The notes under the pieces were generated by a model. That model had not been told where the DNA came from. It was given only the letters and a program-made list of their open reading frames with translations, and did not search any database. A stretch of 64,000 bases of DNA from Parietaria judaica (lineage: Eukaryota; Streptophyta; Magnoliopsida; Rosales; Urticaceae), in assembly GCA_954871525.1 (NCBI GenBank), contig OX940864.1:24856001-24920000 (forward strand), in the 5' to 3' direction. Shown here piece after piece: positions 9,649-22,189 of this stretch; position 1 is the stretch's first letter; each line of letters starts with the position of its first letter. The position numbers and the translations under genes were made by a program.

Positions 9649-10680
9649 TGATGTCTGTAACAGACTTCAGTTTTATGAATCTTGCCCAATGATCTTAAAA
9701 ATATCTCAAAATGTTTTTATCACGTACGTATCATCCGTTACGGAGCTATCCCGGGGACCATGGACCCGTATCACTTAAGCTCCAACGAACTGCTAGGGTG
9801 TTCGTCAAACCTCGGTGTTACTCCACTATAAACCCGAGGCTGCACTCTTTAGTGATACAGTATATATTATTCGCTTAATTACAGCAGGATGTCCATTAAT
9901 ACAATCAAATTCGGGTTATTGATCTTTCACTTGACGATTCACATATGAGCAGGCGGTTTCTACCGTTATGCCCCTAATTGCATTTTCATCCTTGACTCAG
10001 TCAGTAATATCATGAGTAACCCACTTATGGTTTTGATTCATAAGTTGCGCACGGGTACCTCTCACTTCTCACCACCGACAATCAAGGGAATCATCTTGAC
10101 TCTGAAGAGAGTTGTGTGATGCCCATGTCTATGACCAAGCTACCCTTACTGCTGACTATCATGTTCCCAAAATAATAGTGTTGGGAACAATGGTCATATG
10201 TTGTGTTCATTAACGGTTAAATCAAAGAACAATCAAGCCAGCAGCTCGGACTCAAGATCATTCATGACTTAGATCGAATATCCATTTGATCATCTACTAG
10301 TGACTCAACTCTAAGTTATCAGTGACGGTCTTATATGATAACTTTCAGAGTTTAAGTCAGGTCCAGTCCAGTATGAAGACACTTCATACTTAATGCACTT
10401 CTAGTGAGTGTGACACACAAAAAATTCATAATAGGATTTTCACTTAGTCACATTAATGACCTTATACGATTAATGGGCTCACACCCAGTTAATCAGGTCA
10501 CAGACATTTTAAGTTCATTTATTATGATTATTAATTCTTCCTCACATTGACTCTGTTGTGATAATAATAACATAATTGCATCCTTTATGAACTAAGAATC
10601 AAACATTCTATTTTACTCTACCAGAAACTATAATAAGATTATCATAATAAGCACCACCTTTATTCAACGACTTGTCATAA
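9649..10680. other. Non-coding, probably old LTR-type repeat
   Basis: No open frame of note. The sequence contains stretches typical of degraded plant retrotransposon LTRs or leaders (for example around 9730-9860 and 10060-10560), but I could not pair it with a second copy here. It continues, across element 1, from 1-522. Confidence 0.35.
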
Positions 10681-10684
10681 TATT

Positions 10685-11864
10685 TTACAAATGGATAAAT
10701 ATCTTGTTTAAGGACACACATGTCCAACACATCACCAGTGAGTTCTTCAATCTAGTCTCCAGGTTCGTCGTCATTGAAAATAGGATCGCCATAAATTTCG
10801 ACGGCATCATCGGCAAATAGTCTGAAACAATTGTTCTTTGGGCAAGCATTTCGGCGATGGCCAAACTCGCCACAACAAAAACAATGGACACCAGTGTCGG
10901 TTGAGCGGTCGCTAGAGCAACGGGGATAACAGTGTGGGTTGTGGCTGTAGTGCGCGAAATCATTGGAGCTGTAGCAGGGAATCGGGGCTGTCCTAGTGTG
11001 GTGGGCGCTGAATATTGACGTCGCAATTGTTGTCGTTCGATGGCGATGGCTCGTTGTTGGGCTTCGGCCATAATATGGAAATCAAACATGTTAAGAACAT
11101 CTTGGATTGTGACACGCAAACCTCCAATGTAGTGGGAAACTATTTGCTCTTCAGTCTCGGTGATGTCATTACGTGCGATGAGTATAAAGAAATTAGTGGA
11201 ATAGTCTATGACCGATTTTGTACCTTGTCGAAGGTTCTGAAGGCTTTGATAAAGGGTGCGCTCGTAGTTGTAGGGGAGGAATGTTGCCTTCATGTGCTTC
11301 TTCAACTTATCCCACGATGATATTTTAGCCTTACCGGTCCTAGCACGGCGATTCTTTGTTTGTGACCACCAAGCGGCGGCACGGCCTCTAAATCGGGTGG
11401 TGGCGAGTTTAGCACGGCGATTGTCCGGAACCGCTTTGAAATCGAGCACTTCTTCAACCGCCACAATCCAATCTAAAAACTCTTATGTGTTCACGTTACC
11501 GTGAAATTCTGGAATTTCCATGCGGAACGCCGATTCCTATCGCTCGTCATTCTCGAGTCCATCCACTTGCTGTCAGGGCTGACGTGGAGCATCAGGAAGC
11601 GGCGCAAAAGGGTTGTCATCGTTACCATTTTAGGAACTGTCGGGTGCGGCAAGATCTGTTGGTCGTCGTTGTTGGAGAAGCATCTCCATGGCCTGCGTAA
11701 TCGTGTCAATTTGTTGACGAAAATCGTCAAAATCTTCACGTCGATAGATTTTGTCCAAATCAGCCTCCGGAATTCCACCACGTCGGTTTCTACGCGCCAT
11801 GGAAGGGAATCGGATTGGTCTCTAATACCAACTGATGTAGGAGCAAAGTATCAGAAATAATGAA
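10685..11864 (-). pseudogene. Ty3/gypsy gag remnant, second family
   Basis: Minus-strand Gag of a family unlike elements 1 and 3. The N-terminus (from about 11802) begins MARRNRRGGIPEADLDKIY. Stops near 11625 and 11480 break it. The gag core EEVLDFKAVPDNRRAKLATT ... RGRAAAWWSQ then runs open from 11464. The zinc knuckle CFCCGEFGHRRNAC is present near 10870 but in the +1 frame, so at least one further frameshift exists. No protease or polymerase follows; the sequence changes to unrelated DNA near 10680. The style suggests a chromovirus-like element, which is tentative. Confidence 0.8.
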
Positions 11865-12130
11865 ACCGCAAAAAGTGCAACAAAATGTCGACTTTATTTA
11901 TCAAAACCAAGCTGAGAGGGATGAAGGAAAGAGTAGTTCCAATAACATCGAAAAAAATCACTAAAAACTGGAAACAAATAATACAAATAAATAATCCAAA
12001 TAAAGCAAATAAATCCTGAAAATAAATGGTAGATATCGATCATAACAGTGCAAGAAATCTAGAAAGTTTCCATGCACGTATTATTTCCCGTTGCGACGGT
12101 CCCACGTCTCAATGAATGCCAATCCGAGCC
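11817..12130 (-). repeat. LTR end and primer-binding site of the minus-strand Ty3 remnant
   Basis: Read on the minus strand, the sequence ends CTCCTACATCA and is followed by GTTGGTATTAGAGACC, close to the initiator-Met primer site TGGTATCAGAGC. The Gag start codon comes shortly after. The LTR would run from 11831 rightwards; its other end, near 12130, is a guess. Confidence 0.5.
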
Positions 12131-12239
12131 CTAGCACGCCATCAAAAAGTATTTTTGCTCTTTGATAAATGTTAAAATTAACCTCATATGACTCTATTCA
12201 GAGCGCTTGAGAGTGGTGGAAATATGAAATACAATCAAT

Positions 12240-13369
12240 TAGTGGCGGATCCAGGATTTGTCGTAAGAGGGCATCGATTCACAAAATTAGTATACTGTCG
12301 TTACAAATATCGGTATATTAATTCGCTAGTAACATAACGACATTTTCATCACAAAATCCAGACATATGTACATCGAACGTATTTAATAATATTTTGACTA
12401 CTGCATTTTCTCATTTGTCATCAAATCCACAAAACATGTACATTGTCATTTCACAATCCCGACATAATAGATCAGCTGTAACACGAAAAGGAAAACAAAA
12501 TATTAACAACATTCAAGTACAAATATAGTAAAATTTAAAAAAATAGTATCAAGCTACTTTAAAAAAACAAACCCGAACAACAAAGATTTAAAATTGAGAG
12601 CGTCTTTCTGCCAAATCACGGAAATCGTAGGCAATTTCATCAAGAGTAATGTGCATAACTATTTCTTTCTCAATACACACAAGGAGACTATCACACAAGA
12701 ATTCATCTTCCATCATATTGTGACGTGCAGTTTTTATAATACTCATACATGAAATTTAACGCTCTGTTGTAGCAGAAGAAATATGGAGCGTCAAAATAAG
12801 AGTAGAGTGATAAAGAAGAGGATATGAATCCGATTTCCCAGTTAATTTCATCCAACGACACGGATCAAAATGTGTAATCAACTCTGCAAATTCTAGGAGT
12901 TGTCGATAATAATCAAATCCTTAAATGTCCAAGTGTAATCGTAGCATATCGTATGCTTCAAAATCTGTTGGGAAGAACTTTTCCACACGCTTGCATATGT
13001 CATCAATTCTGAATGAATATTTCTTATCGTATAGAGTTCTACTAACGCTTTTGTATGAGGAATGAATTCTCATTAAACTCTTTCTCCATAAATACATTGC
13101 CTCAATGAATTCTTCAAAAATGCTTTCGGCTTATGTTCCTCATAAAGCTTATAATAAATTTCCGTCAAAGCTTCTAAATAATAAAACTTATGAAAGTATA
13201 AAGAGTAGCAATGACGTTCTTATAAATTCATCTTTAGAACTTAGGTAATGCTCTGATATATATCCTAGGATTTTCTTATTTTCTGGGTCTTCGGGTTCCA
13301 TTATAAATACATAATTCATAAGTCTTTGTTACCACATTGTGAGACACATATTATAAAACATAATATTCT
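12240..13369 (-). pseudogene. hAT transposase C-terminus, copy 1
   Basis: The right part of a hAT transposon of the TTF-type zinc-finger/hAT-dimerisation family. The minus strand encodes FRIDDICKRVEKFFPTDFEA (about 13020-12950), then SDSYPLLY, an ATTER segment and RHNMMEDEFLCDSLLVCIEK, the dimerisation domain used for transposase assembly. It is interrupted by stops (TAG near 12930, TGA near 12755). The terminus TAGTGGCGGATCCAGG at 12240 matches the family's inverted terminal repeat. A better-preserved copy is at 61839-62608. The element is cut off on the right by the copia insertion at 13370. Confidence 0.75.
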
Positions 13370-13779
13370 TGTTATTTTGTGAAGCCTAATTAAGTATAAA
13401 GGAGGTGTTTAGCTTAGAGGTAATTGTGGTCTTTTCTCTTGTAGTGCTTTTAGGCTTTGTTGGTGAGTAAGTTGTCTTGTAGGACAAGCTTGGTTGTAGG
13501 CTTCATTTTTTAGTCACTTTTTGTGTGTGGGTTTCTTGTGGTGAGTGTGGGTGCAGCAAGAGAGTGAAGAACACTTGTAAACACAAGAGAGAAGAAGGTG
13601 AGCTTGATGGTGTATTCGAACAACTCCGGTGGATATTCTAGTGGATCGTTTTTGCAAGGGGCAAGTGGACGTACCTCCCACATTGGGGGCAAACCATTAT
13701 AATTTTTGGTGTCATCTTTTATTCGTATCTCTCCATTTTCATTTTCAGTTTAAGGGGATTCGACGCATATTCCCTAACA
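13370..13779 (+). repeat. 5' LTR of copia element 2
   Basis: 410 bp, TGTTATTTTG ... CCCTAACA. Matches 17638-18050 throughout with scattered substitutions. Confidence 0.9.
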
Positions 13780-13796
13780 ACTGGTATCAGAGCAAC
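13780..13796 (+). other. Primer-binding site of copia element 2
   Basis: ACTGGTATCAGAGCAAC directly follows the LTR. TGGTATCAGAGC is the standard complement of the initiator methionine tRNA 3' end. Confidence 0.85.
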
Positions 13797-13823
13797 CGGG
13801 TTGTGTTGCGATCCTAGAAGACG

Positions 13824-14450
13824 ATGGGTGAAAACGATGGGTTAGTGAAAAGCTTGAAGTTCGATTGTTCAGACTACGCGTTTAGGAGAATGCAAGTCGA
13901 AGACTACCTCTATGGTAGAGAGCTTCATCTTCGTTTAGGTTCGAAATCAGAGGATATGAATGATGCAGAATGGGCTCTCCTCGATAGAAAAGTGCTCAGA
14001 GTCGTGCGGTTGACGTTGTCAAGTAATGTCGCACACAACGTGGCGAAGGAGAAGACCACGGCGAGCATGACGAAAGCTTTATCCGATATGTACGAGAAAC
14101 CCTAGGCGAACAACAAGGTATTTCTCATGAAGAAACTTTTCTATTTTAGAATGGAGGAAAGTGGGTCCGTAGCTACACACTTGAATGAGTTCAACACGAT
14201 TGTTAATCAGTTGTCATCCGTTGAAATCAATTTTGATGATGAAGTTCGTGCCCTTATTTTGTTAGCGTCTTTACCACCGAGTTGGGAATTGATGAGAGCA
14301 ACCGTTAGTAACTTTGTTGGTACTGCTAAGTTAAAGTTCAACTATGTTAGAGATCGTACGTATTATTGCAGAGGAAGTTCGGAGAATCGATTCAGGGGAA
14401 GCATCGTCGAATTCTGCGTTGCACGTAGAACAAAGAGGCAGAGGAACTGA
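13824..14450 (+). pseudogene. copia gag, two pieces
   Basis: The first piece (13824-14105) begins MGENDGLVKSLKFDCSDYAF, the start of a copia Gag, and ends at an in-frame TAG at 14103-14105. The second (14127-14450) has HLNEFNTIVNQLSSVEINFD and LLASLPPSWELMRATVSNFV, the conserved gag-polypeptide core, before decaying. The zinc-knuckle region is not recognisable. Confidence 0.8.
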
Positions 14451-14491
14451 AAAGAGCTAAAACCGGAATAAGGGCAAATCAAAGTCGAGAA

Positions 14492-16200
14492 ATGGCAGAG
14501 GTCAGTCAAGATTTGGAAAGACAAACAGCATCTTTCCAAACCGCTCCGAACAAAGAGCAAATGGAGAACTACGTTGCGGGGTACCTCGGGAAAGTTTATT
14601 TGGCCGACGGCAGACCACTAGATATTGTTGGTACTGGGGACATAACCTTGACGATGCCAAACGGATGCACATGGAAGATTAAGAAGGTTAGACATGTGCC
14701 AAAGCTAAAACGGAATCTTATTTCTGTGGATCAACTCGACGGAGAAGGGCACGCGATAACCTTTGGAGGTGGAGACTGGAAAGTGGCAAAGGGTGCTATG
14801 GTCGTTGCCCACGGCCATAAAATCGACACCCTTTACCTAACGACAAGCTGTTCCGACACGGCCGTGCTCGTGGAAAATGCCAACAATTCTGAGTTTTAGC
14901 ACAATAGACTCAGACACATGATCGAAGGTATGAAGATTCTCGTTAAAGACGGAAAGATTTTAGAGCTAAAGTCGGTGGACCACCATTTGTGCGAGAGTTG
15001 TGTGCTTGGGAAACAACGCCGAGTTAGTTTCTCAAATGGAAGGAGAGAGTTGAAGACCGAGAAGTTAGAATTGGTTCACACGGATGTATGGGGACGGGCC
15101 CTTGCTTCCCTCGGAGGGTCACGCTACTACGTAATGTTTATCGAAGACTCAACAAGAAATCTTTAGGTATACTTCATGAAACACAAGTCCAATGTGTTTA
15201 CCGTCTTCAAGAAGTGGAAAACTTTAGTTGAGAATGAAACAAGCTTGAAGTTGAAAAGTTTGAGATCCGACAACGGCAGAGAGTGCTAAACTCGCTACCA
15301 CCTGCGAAGAAACTTCAAGAGATATTGTGCCGAACATGGGATCAACAAAATGGAGTATCAGAGAGGATGGACTGGACCTTGAATGAGCATGCAAGAAGCA
15401 TGAGGTTACGTTTCAGGCTACCGAAGACGTTTTGGGCCGATGCGGTTAACACCGCGGCGTACCTGATCAACTGAGGACCATCCGTTCCATTAAATTTCCG
15501 AATTCCGGAAGAGGCTTGGAGAGGGAAAAAGGTAAACCTTTCTCATTTGAAAGTGTTTGGTTGTTTGTCTTATGTTCATATTGATGCCACTTCTAGAAGT
15601 AAGCTTGATGCAAAGTCTAAGAAGTGTTATTTTATTGGCTATAGTGATACCGAGCTTGGTTATCGTTTTTGGGATGACCAAAATCGGAAGATCATCCGAA
15701 GTAGGGACATCATCTTCAATGAACAGGTGTTGTACAAAGAGAAGCTCCAAAAGGTCAGAGAAAACAGTGTATCGGTGAACGAAAAATCACTAGCGGTTCA
15801 TCTTGAAGAGTTCCCGGCACACAAGTCACGAGGGGCTGCCCCGGAATTGGAAGAACAAGCAGTCCAAGATGAACATCGGCATGATAGTGATGGAGAAGGC
15901 GATGGAGAAGTTGAACCTCCATCAACTAAACAAACTCCGATCACTGAGCTACGCCGATCTTCTCGAGCGAGAATGCCAACGAAACTGTTCTCGCCATCGC
16001 TCAACCATATTTTTCTCACTGACAAGGGTGAACCCGAGAGCTATGATGAAGCTAAGGAATTCAACGAATCGAGCAAGTGGGAGTTGGCGATGAAAGAGGA
16101 GATGGACTCGTTGTTGTGCAATAAAACGTGGGAGTTAGCCGAGCTACCGGCGAAAAAGAAGGCGTTACACAACAAGTGGGTATATCAGATAAAGGAATAA
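14492..16200 (+). pseudogene. copia protease and integrase, broken
   Basis: The protease region is suggested by GKVYLADGRPLDIVGTGDI and VRHVPKLKRNLISVDQLD. The pre-integrase zinc region includes CESCVLGKQ, followed by HTDVWG (first Asp of the triad) and LRSDNGRE (second Asp, about 15265). ERMDWTLNEHARSM (about 15362) carries the glutamate region. The copia GKKVNLSHLKVFGCLSYVH segment follows at about 15528. Stops lie at 14897, 15164, 15472 and 16198, with frameshifts near 15285. The linker to RT is open from 15547. Confidence 0.82.
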
Positions 16201-17573
16201 CACGACGGGACCAAGTGCTACAAAGCGTGGTTGGTCGTGAAAGGCTTTCAACAAAAGGAAGGCATTGACTACACCGAGATTTTCTCTCCGGTAGTTAAGT
16301 TGGTACTATCCGGACCGTTCTTCGGTTAGTGGCGAAAGAAGATCTACACTTTAAATAAATGGATGTGACAACATCGTTTCTTCACGGGGAATTCGAGGAA
16401 GAGATCTACATGAGGCAACCGGAAGGCTTCGAGGTCAAAGGCAAAGAGAAGATGGTGTGCAAGCTCCAAAAGAGTTTGTACGGTTTGCAGCAAGCTCTAA
16501 GACAGTGGTAAAAGAAGTTTGACAGCTTTATCAAGAAACTCGAGTTCATGAGGTGCGGGGAGGATCATTGTTGATACTTCAAGAGACTTGAAGACTTTTA
16601 CTTGATCTTGCTCCTCTACGTCGATGACATGCTCATTGTTGGAGCAAACTTTCATGAGATTGAGAAGCTCAAGAAAAGATTGTCAAAGGAGTTTGCGATG
16701 AAGGATCTCAGCACCGCGAAGCAAATTCTCGGAGTGAGAATTACTCGAAGCAAGGAGGAACTGAGATTGTCCCAAGAAGATTACGTGAGGAAGGTTGTCA
16801 AGAGGTTCAACATGGAAGATGCCAAGCTGGTCGGAACTCTTTTGGGTAACCACTTTCGGTTATCTAAAAATGACTCACCAAAGACCGAGGAAGAGAAGGT
16901 GCACATGGACAAGGTTCCGTATGCTTCGGCTATCGGGAGCCTTATGTACGCGATGGTATGTACGAGGCCCGACATTGCACATGCATTGGGAGTTGTTAGC
17001 CAGTTTATGAGCAATTCGGGCATACAACATTGGGAAGCTGTGAAGTGGATTTTCAGGTACTTATAAAGAAGCTCAAGTTTAACGTTGTGCTTTCGGAAGT
17101 CAAGCTCGGGGCTTGAAGGGTTCATCGATGCGGACAATGGCGGAGACGTCGACAGTAGAAAGAGTACCTCCAATTATGTTTACACATTCGGAGGTACGGA
17201 AATCAGTTGGCTTTCAAGGTTGCGAAAGATTGTTGCTCGTTCTAGTTGCGAAGCCGAGTACGTTGCTATGACAGAGGCTACGAAGGAGATGATTTGGCTT
17301 CAGTCTTTCCTACAAGAGCAAAACCATAATCAAGAGAGCTACGTGCTCTATAGCGATAGCTAGAGCGCCATTCATTTTGCGAAGAACCCCGTTTATCATG
17401 CCCGGACAAAGCACATACAACTTCGGTACTACTTCATCAGATCGGCCTTGGAGGACGAGGTGCTAGTTCTCGACAAAATCGCGGGAAGTGAGAATCCCAT
17501 GGACATGTTGACGAAGGCCATGCCGTACGAAAAACTGAAGTTGTGTGCAACTTCAGTTGGGCTCCTAGAGTGA
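16201..17573 (+). pseudogene. copia reverse transcriptase and RNase H, broken
   Basis: RT motifs [20 protein letters not shown] (about 16234), [18 protein letters not shown] (about 16378) and LLYVDDMLIVG (catalytic, about 16610) are visible. They are followed by YASAIGSLMYAMVCTRPDIA (about 16920). RNase H continues with FIDADNGGDVDSRKSTSNYV, SSCEAEYVAMTEATKE and the terminal TKHIQLRYYFIR region. There are several stops (16330, 16511, 16575, 17064, 17361). Confidence 0.85.
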
Positions 17574-17637
17574 TGATCGGAGCCGCCGCTTGCAAGCTTG
17601 GAGATGGGTGATTACAATCAGTCTTCAAGTGGGAGAA

Positions 17638-18050
17638 TGTTATTTTGTGAAGCCTAATTAAGTATAAAGGAGGTGTTTAGCTTAGATGTAATTGTGGTAT
17701 ATCCTCTTGTAGTGATTTTAGGATTTTTTGGTGAGTAAGTTGTCTTGTAGGACAAGCTTGGTTGTAGGCTTCATTTTTTAGACACTTTCTGTGTGTGGGT
17801 TTTCTTGGGGTGAGTGTGGGTGCAGGACGAGAATGAGAAACACTTGTTAAAACACAATAGAGAAAAAGGTGAGCTTGAGGGTGTATTCGAACAACTTCGG
17901 TGGATATTATAGTGGATCGTATTTGCAAAGGGCAAGCGGATGTACCTCCCACATCGGGGGCGAACCACTATAATTTCCGGTGTCATCTTTATTTCGTTTC
18001 TCGCCATTTTTGTTTTCGGTTCAACAGGATTCGTCGCATATTCCCTTACA
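17638..18050 (+). repeat. 3' LTR of copia element 2
   Basis: 413 bp, preceded by the purine tract AAGTGGGAGAA. Ends CCCTTACA, then the duplicated target ATTTT. Confidence 0.9.
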
Positions 18051-18055
18051 ATTTT

Positions 18056-18528
18056 CATATATAATATATCCACAACATAAGGACATTAAACGCCAGAATT
18101 AGCGAAACATACACGTAAATATAATTCAATCTAATTTCGCATATATCTTTGTACCTTACTAGCATGTCCTCTTTCAAAATGTTTGGACTAATAGTCCACT
18201 ATCACGTCTTCATACTTGGCCAATTGTTTTCAATTTTAATTTTCTCAATAATTCAAGATCCTCTATATTTCTTTTTCTATTTATATAGAGCTAATTTGTA
18301 TATAAAGTGTTATCGACAATTTCTGATAACTCTTGATCCCATTTTTCAATATATTGGTACACAATTTCCGAGCTCATTTATATTTCAATAATTTTCAGGT
18401 ACCTGATAACCTTCTATGGTTTTGGAATAGTAATGTCAATGGTTTCTTTAGGAAAACCTTCCTCCTTAACATGACGATTGAATTATTTGCTCCATGCAAT
18501 TTCTTCATTGCCTTTCGGATTCGAGTAA
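18056..18528. other. AT-rich remnant of the segment split by copia, no gene
   Basis: This continues the host segment from before 13370. It is missing from the second copy of the segment at 62609-63236, where an unrelated LTR-like sequence sits instead. No gene seen. Confidence 0.4.
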
Positions 18529-19310
18529 CACGCTATAACATATTTTAATATAAATATCCTTCTAGGATCAGAGCCTAACATTTTTATATACATTTATCCT
18601 CTCTTGAGTTATTGACAGTATAAATGAGGATCATACTAATCTCAATTTCAAGATGTTTATTCAACTGTCTATTTTCTTCCCCTCGTTGTGACAAAATTAT
18701 TAGTCAAATATTCTCTCATTCTAGAGAGAACCCATCTTATATGTGTTGTGGTGGAGATTACAATATTATATCATACATAAAAATATTATAAATGGGAACC
18801 TTGTAAATCGGGAAAATCTTTAATTTTTATCGTTGGTTTGATGCATGATATCCCTAATATGTAGAGAACTTTTATTTTTTGTTATAAAATAACGAAGAGC
18901 TAAGCTAAGAACATAATAAGGAGAAGAGAGAATATGAGAGGGAATAGAGAGAGTATTATTGCTCTTTTATGTATGTTACAATGAACTTCGCATACCTCTT
19001 TTTATAGGGCTTGACAAAGGTGGAAATAGAAAATACAATCAATAAGAATATTACAGCATAATACATAGTTGATTATCTCAATATTGACATCTACTAAATC
19101 TCTTGATTTATAATATTTTTGAAATAAAACTAAATCGTACCATTAAACAAGAAATAAGTGATTTTATGGCGAAGTCCCAAAAGTGTACATTTCGGTCATT
19201 ATCTTTTTTATTTTATTTTTTGATAAAATCCTAAACTGAATAGATTTATCAAGTATTAAACTTTTCTTTCAATTTTTTAACGTTCAATTTGAATAATTTG
19301 CAAAATTTAT
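18529..19310. repeat. Segmental repeat, copy 1
   Basis: Matches 63237-64000 collinearly (for example ATAACATATTTTAATATAAA at both starts, and AAATGGGAACCTTGTAAATC). Differences are scattered. Copy 2 has a local duplication of about 30 bp at 63812-63870 (GTGATTTTGTGGCAAAGTCC repeated) that copy 1 lacks. Confidence 0.85.
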
Positions 19311-19627
19311 GCCGCGAATATCATTTGACATACCCATAAATGAGTACAGCACCAAGTCCTAATCACATTAATTTCGTGTTATTTTATTTTATTACTAGCT
19401 GTCATAATTATTTACATGTAGTTTTTCATTTTAGAATAAGGTTTTTTTAATGAGTCAAAAGAAATTTATTAGTCAACTTGTATAAATGATAGTTGGGTCA
19501 CTTTTCACATTTTGATCATAGAGAGCAAAAAAAAAAGTATAATTTTTTTTTTCTTTTCATTCTTTTATTATAGTCCTAATGTTGGACTACCTTTGTAAAT
19601 TTACTCATCTAAGTCCAATACTATACG
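19311..19627. other. AT-rich spacer, no gene
   Basis: Nothing recognisable beyond A/T runs. Confidence 0.4.
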
Positions 19628-19635
19628 TATATGCA

Positions 19636-20210
19636 CAAAGGCGAAGTCACCATGGGCAGAGGGGCCCCCCTCATTTTTTAATTTTTAATTTTTTTATTCA
19701 ATTTTTTTAATAAATTTTAATAAATAGAAATTATATCCCTATAATATCTAACAATATTGTTTTTTTCTCTATAATTTTTATAGTATATTTGACTTAAATC
19801 CCTATAACATTTTTAAATTTAATCTCAATAATTATTATAATATCATCTCATTACTTTTCGTGTATTTTTCTATATTAATTTCAAACTTGATCGCTCGACT
19901 TAAAACGCAATTCCCCCACATTTCAATTTCGCCATTTTTTTCTACCGCCGCTCTACGACTGGTTTACTTTATAATTCGTAAGGTGTCGATTTAATATGAG
20001 ATTTTGCATTCTAATTCGCTCGCATGGATTTACTCAAGGACCTCGCGCGAGTGTGCTTTGAGTTTTTTTCTTTTCCGAAACTTCATGTTCTAATTAACAC
20101 GGCGTCAATTTTTCCAGTAGAACGCGAAAATAGCTTATCAATATTTGTGCATATTTTAATTTTTTTTTAAAAAATGCCCCTCCTAACTAAAAGAGCTAGC
20201 TTCGCCACTG
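19636..20210. mobile_element. Non-autonomous hAT element, 575 bp
   Basis: Ends CAAAGGCGAAGTC and GCTTCGCCACTG form an imperfect inverted repeat related to the CAGTGGCGGATCC terminus of the hAT copies at 12240 and 61839. An exact 8-bp duplication, TATATGCA, flanks it (19628-19635 and 20211-20218), the hallmark of hAT. No transposase; the interior is AT-rich. Confidence 0.85.
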
Positions 20211-20218
20211 TATATGCA

Positions 20219-20725
20219 GTGCAACATTATTGACAGTTGACCATAATTGCAGGCGTGTTAGTGCATGCGTATCCGACATTTATAATAAAAAATAAAAATT
20301 GTCAACTTTTGTTGCAACTTGCAAGTGTAAGCAATATACTTTACTTTGATCGTCGTAACTAACTACTGTCATACTAAACTACAAGTTATATTTTAATTCA
20401 TAAGTAGCTTAATATAAACATTAAATTATACAAAACTTGTTGTTTTACCACATTTTTTCTTTTCATTAAGTTATATTTTTAAACATGTTTGATTAAGGAA
20501 ACATAAAACAAATATATTTATTTTTGCTTAGTGTTTTTATAAATCTAAACAAAAATAAAAATAAAGGGTAAACTAAACTCCAAGTAAATTAAACTTCGAT
20601 TTTTCTTAATAAAGGGTAATGTACTTTCTAAATACATTTTAATAATAACTTCGATTTTTCTGAATTTTAGTAAATTAAACACTCAAATCTAAGTCATTAA
20701 CCATTATTTCCTCATACTTATAGTC

Positions 20726-20764
<39 letters not shown>

Positions 20765-21120
20765 GAGAGAGAGAGTGTGTTATAACCAAAACTAAAAAAA
20801 TACAAACAAAAGTTCATTTTTGTGTTAAAAACAATAAGCAGAAAATATAACCAAATAATATTTAAAATACTTTTACAAATATTTCTGAAAAAAATAATTT
20901 TCTCAATAAAAATAAAAAACTATAAACATTAACCAAATGGCCTCTAATATTTTAGAAAATTAATATGTTTTTTCTTTTAAAAAGAAACAAAAATTAAAAT
21001 GATGAGTGCATTAGAAAAAAATTGAAAGTGCAATTTAAAAGTATATTTTATTTCAGTTTTCCTTTCAAAAATTAAAAGTGTATGTTTGTGAAAATTGAAA
21101 ACAAACGAAAGATTCCAATA
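20219..21120. other. AT-rich spacer with TA microsatellite
   Basis: Only low-complexity DNA is visible, including a (TA)n run at 20728-20761 followed by a short GA run. No gene. Confidence 0.5.
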
Positions 21121-21129
21121 GTTTACCAG

Positions 21130-21480
21130 CGATTTAGTCATGCCGTCCACCACCTAGGCATGCCGTCCCAGTCATGTCGCCTCAACGCCTCCTAGCCATG
21201 GCACTTAGTTGGTTCAACTAGCTTCACCACCTAGCTACGTCGACAGAGACCCCCGTCTCCGCAATCAGCTGTCGACTTGCCCAGGAAATCTACATACGCT
21301 CTACCCTTCCACTTTGAACTATGTGATGACCTGATCCCTTTAAAGAGTACGTAGACAGCCTTTCACGAGGTTCGGCATCAAATATTTTACCCTTTATTTT
21401 TTCCTCTTCTTCAAGATATTCAATGACAAGCGTCATAGAGGCTTCGGAGGTTCAATCCTCTGATTCTCCTAGACATTTTC
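21130..21480 (+). repeat. Solo or truncated LTR remnant of a Tat-type element
   Basis: GC-richer than its surroundings. It contains the block GAACTATG ... GACCTGATCC ... GTACGTAGACAGCC ... GGCATCA at 21313-21380, the diagnostic two-hairpin block seen in the LTRs of elements 1 and 4. Ends and coding partner are not identifiable. A short open frame after it (21484-21720) has no recognisable product. Confidence 0.55.
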
Positions 21481-22189
21481 TACATGTGCAGGTTACAGGA
21501 ACATCTTACCATTAAGGACAACGCCGCCAAGGCCGACGATCTCGAGCCTAAGGCCCGCCATAGACCCAACTCTATGGTGATTTCCTTACTCAGAGGTTCG
21601 TCGGAGACGACTACTTCAAGTCAACGATCATCAGGACAGCTCATGCCTCGCTGGAAGCAACTGTCCGTCTTCAATAAAAAATCTTTCTTAGTTTGTTGTT
21701 CTTTTGGTGCTTCTAATTGACAGTAATTATGGTGAAAGTACCAATTTTTTACATCCACGTGTCTTTCGTCCACGGTAAAAAAAAATACTTTACCAGCTAA
21801 AAAGAATTAATACTTTAACTTCAATAATAGTAATATGTATTTGTTTTTTTTTTTTATATATACTTTTACGGATTTTATCCCAAAAAAGCGTACCATTGTA
21901 ATTTTTTTTTTTTTTTTGCATCTATAGAGACGTGGATCATGTTCGTTGCTCATGTTTGGCAGAGTACCGCAGATTACGCAGGTGTTAAGTTCGTACGGAC
22001 GACACTAAAATATTGACATGGTTTCCCATCTCAATAGTCACAAAGAGTTGTTTGAACTTGCGATATTAATTTATGCTCTATGCTTTTCCGGGTAAATCTT
22101 GATTTCACATCCTAAAATACTCTCAACACTCGTAAATTTAAATATATGTATATGATTGAGACATATAATTTTTAAAGAGGTTTTTCCTG
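21481..22189. other. No supported gene
   Basis: Contains long T runs (21846, 21901) and the string GGTGAAAGTACC near 21731, similar to fold-back termini elsewhere in the window. Nothing else recognised. Confidence 0.35.

Larger units (their letters stand above)
13370..18050 (+). mobile_element. Ty1/copia LTR retrotransposon, decayed (element 2)
   Basis: A 4.7-kb element with LTRs of 410 and 413 bp, an initiator-Met-type primer site, and gag-PR-INT-RT-RH order. INT before RT defines copia. The target duplication is ATTCT (13365-13369) versus ATTTT (18051-18055), one mismatch. Many stops and frameshifts show it is dead. It inserted into the hAT-containing segment whose second copy lies at 61750-64000. 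Confidence 0.92.

Noticed and set aside
13780..13796. Possible tRNA gene fragment
   Set aside because: It is only the primer-binding site after the copia LTR.
18149..18548. Two overlapping frames (80 and 71 codons) as membrane proteins
   Set aside because: Hydrophobic only because the DNA is T-rich; they lie in repeat DNA and differ between copies of the segment.
20728..20761. (TA)n run as a regulatory or origin element
   Set aside because: Ordinary microsatellite in AT-rich filler with nothing around it.
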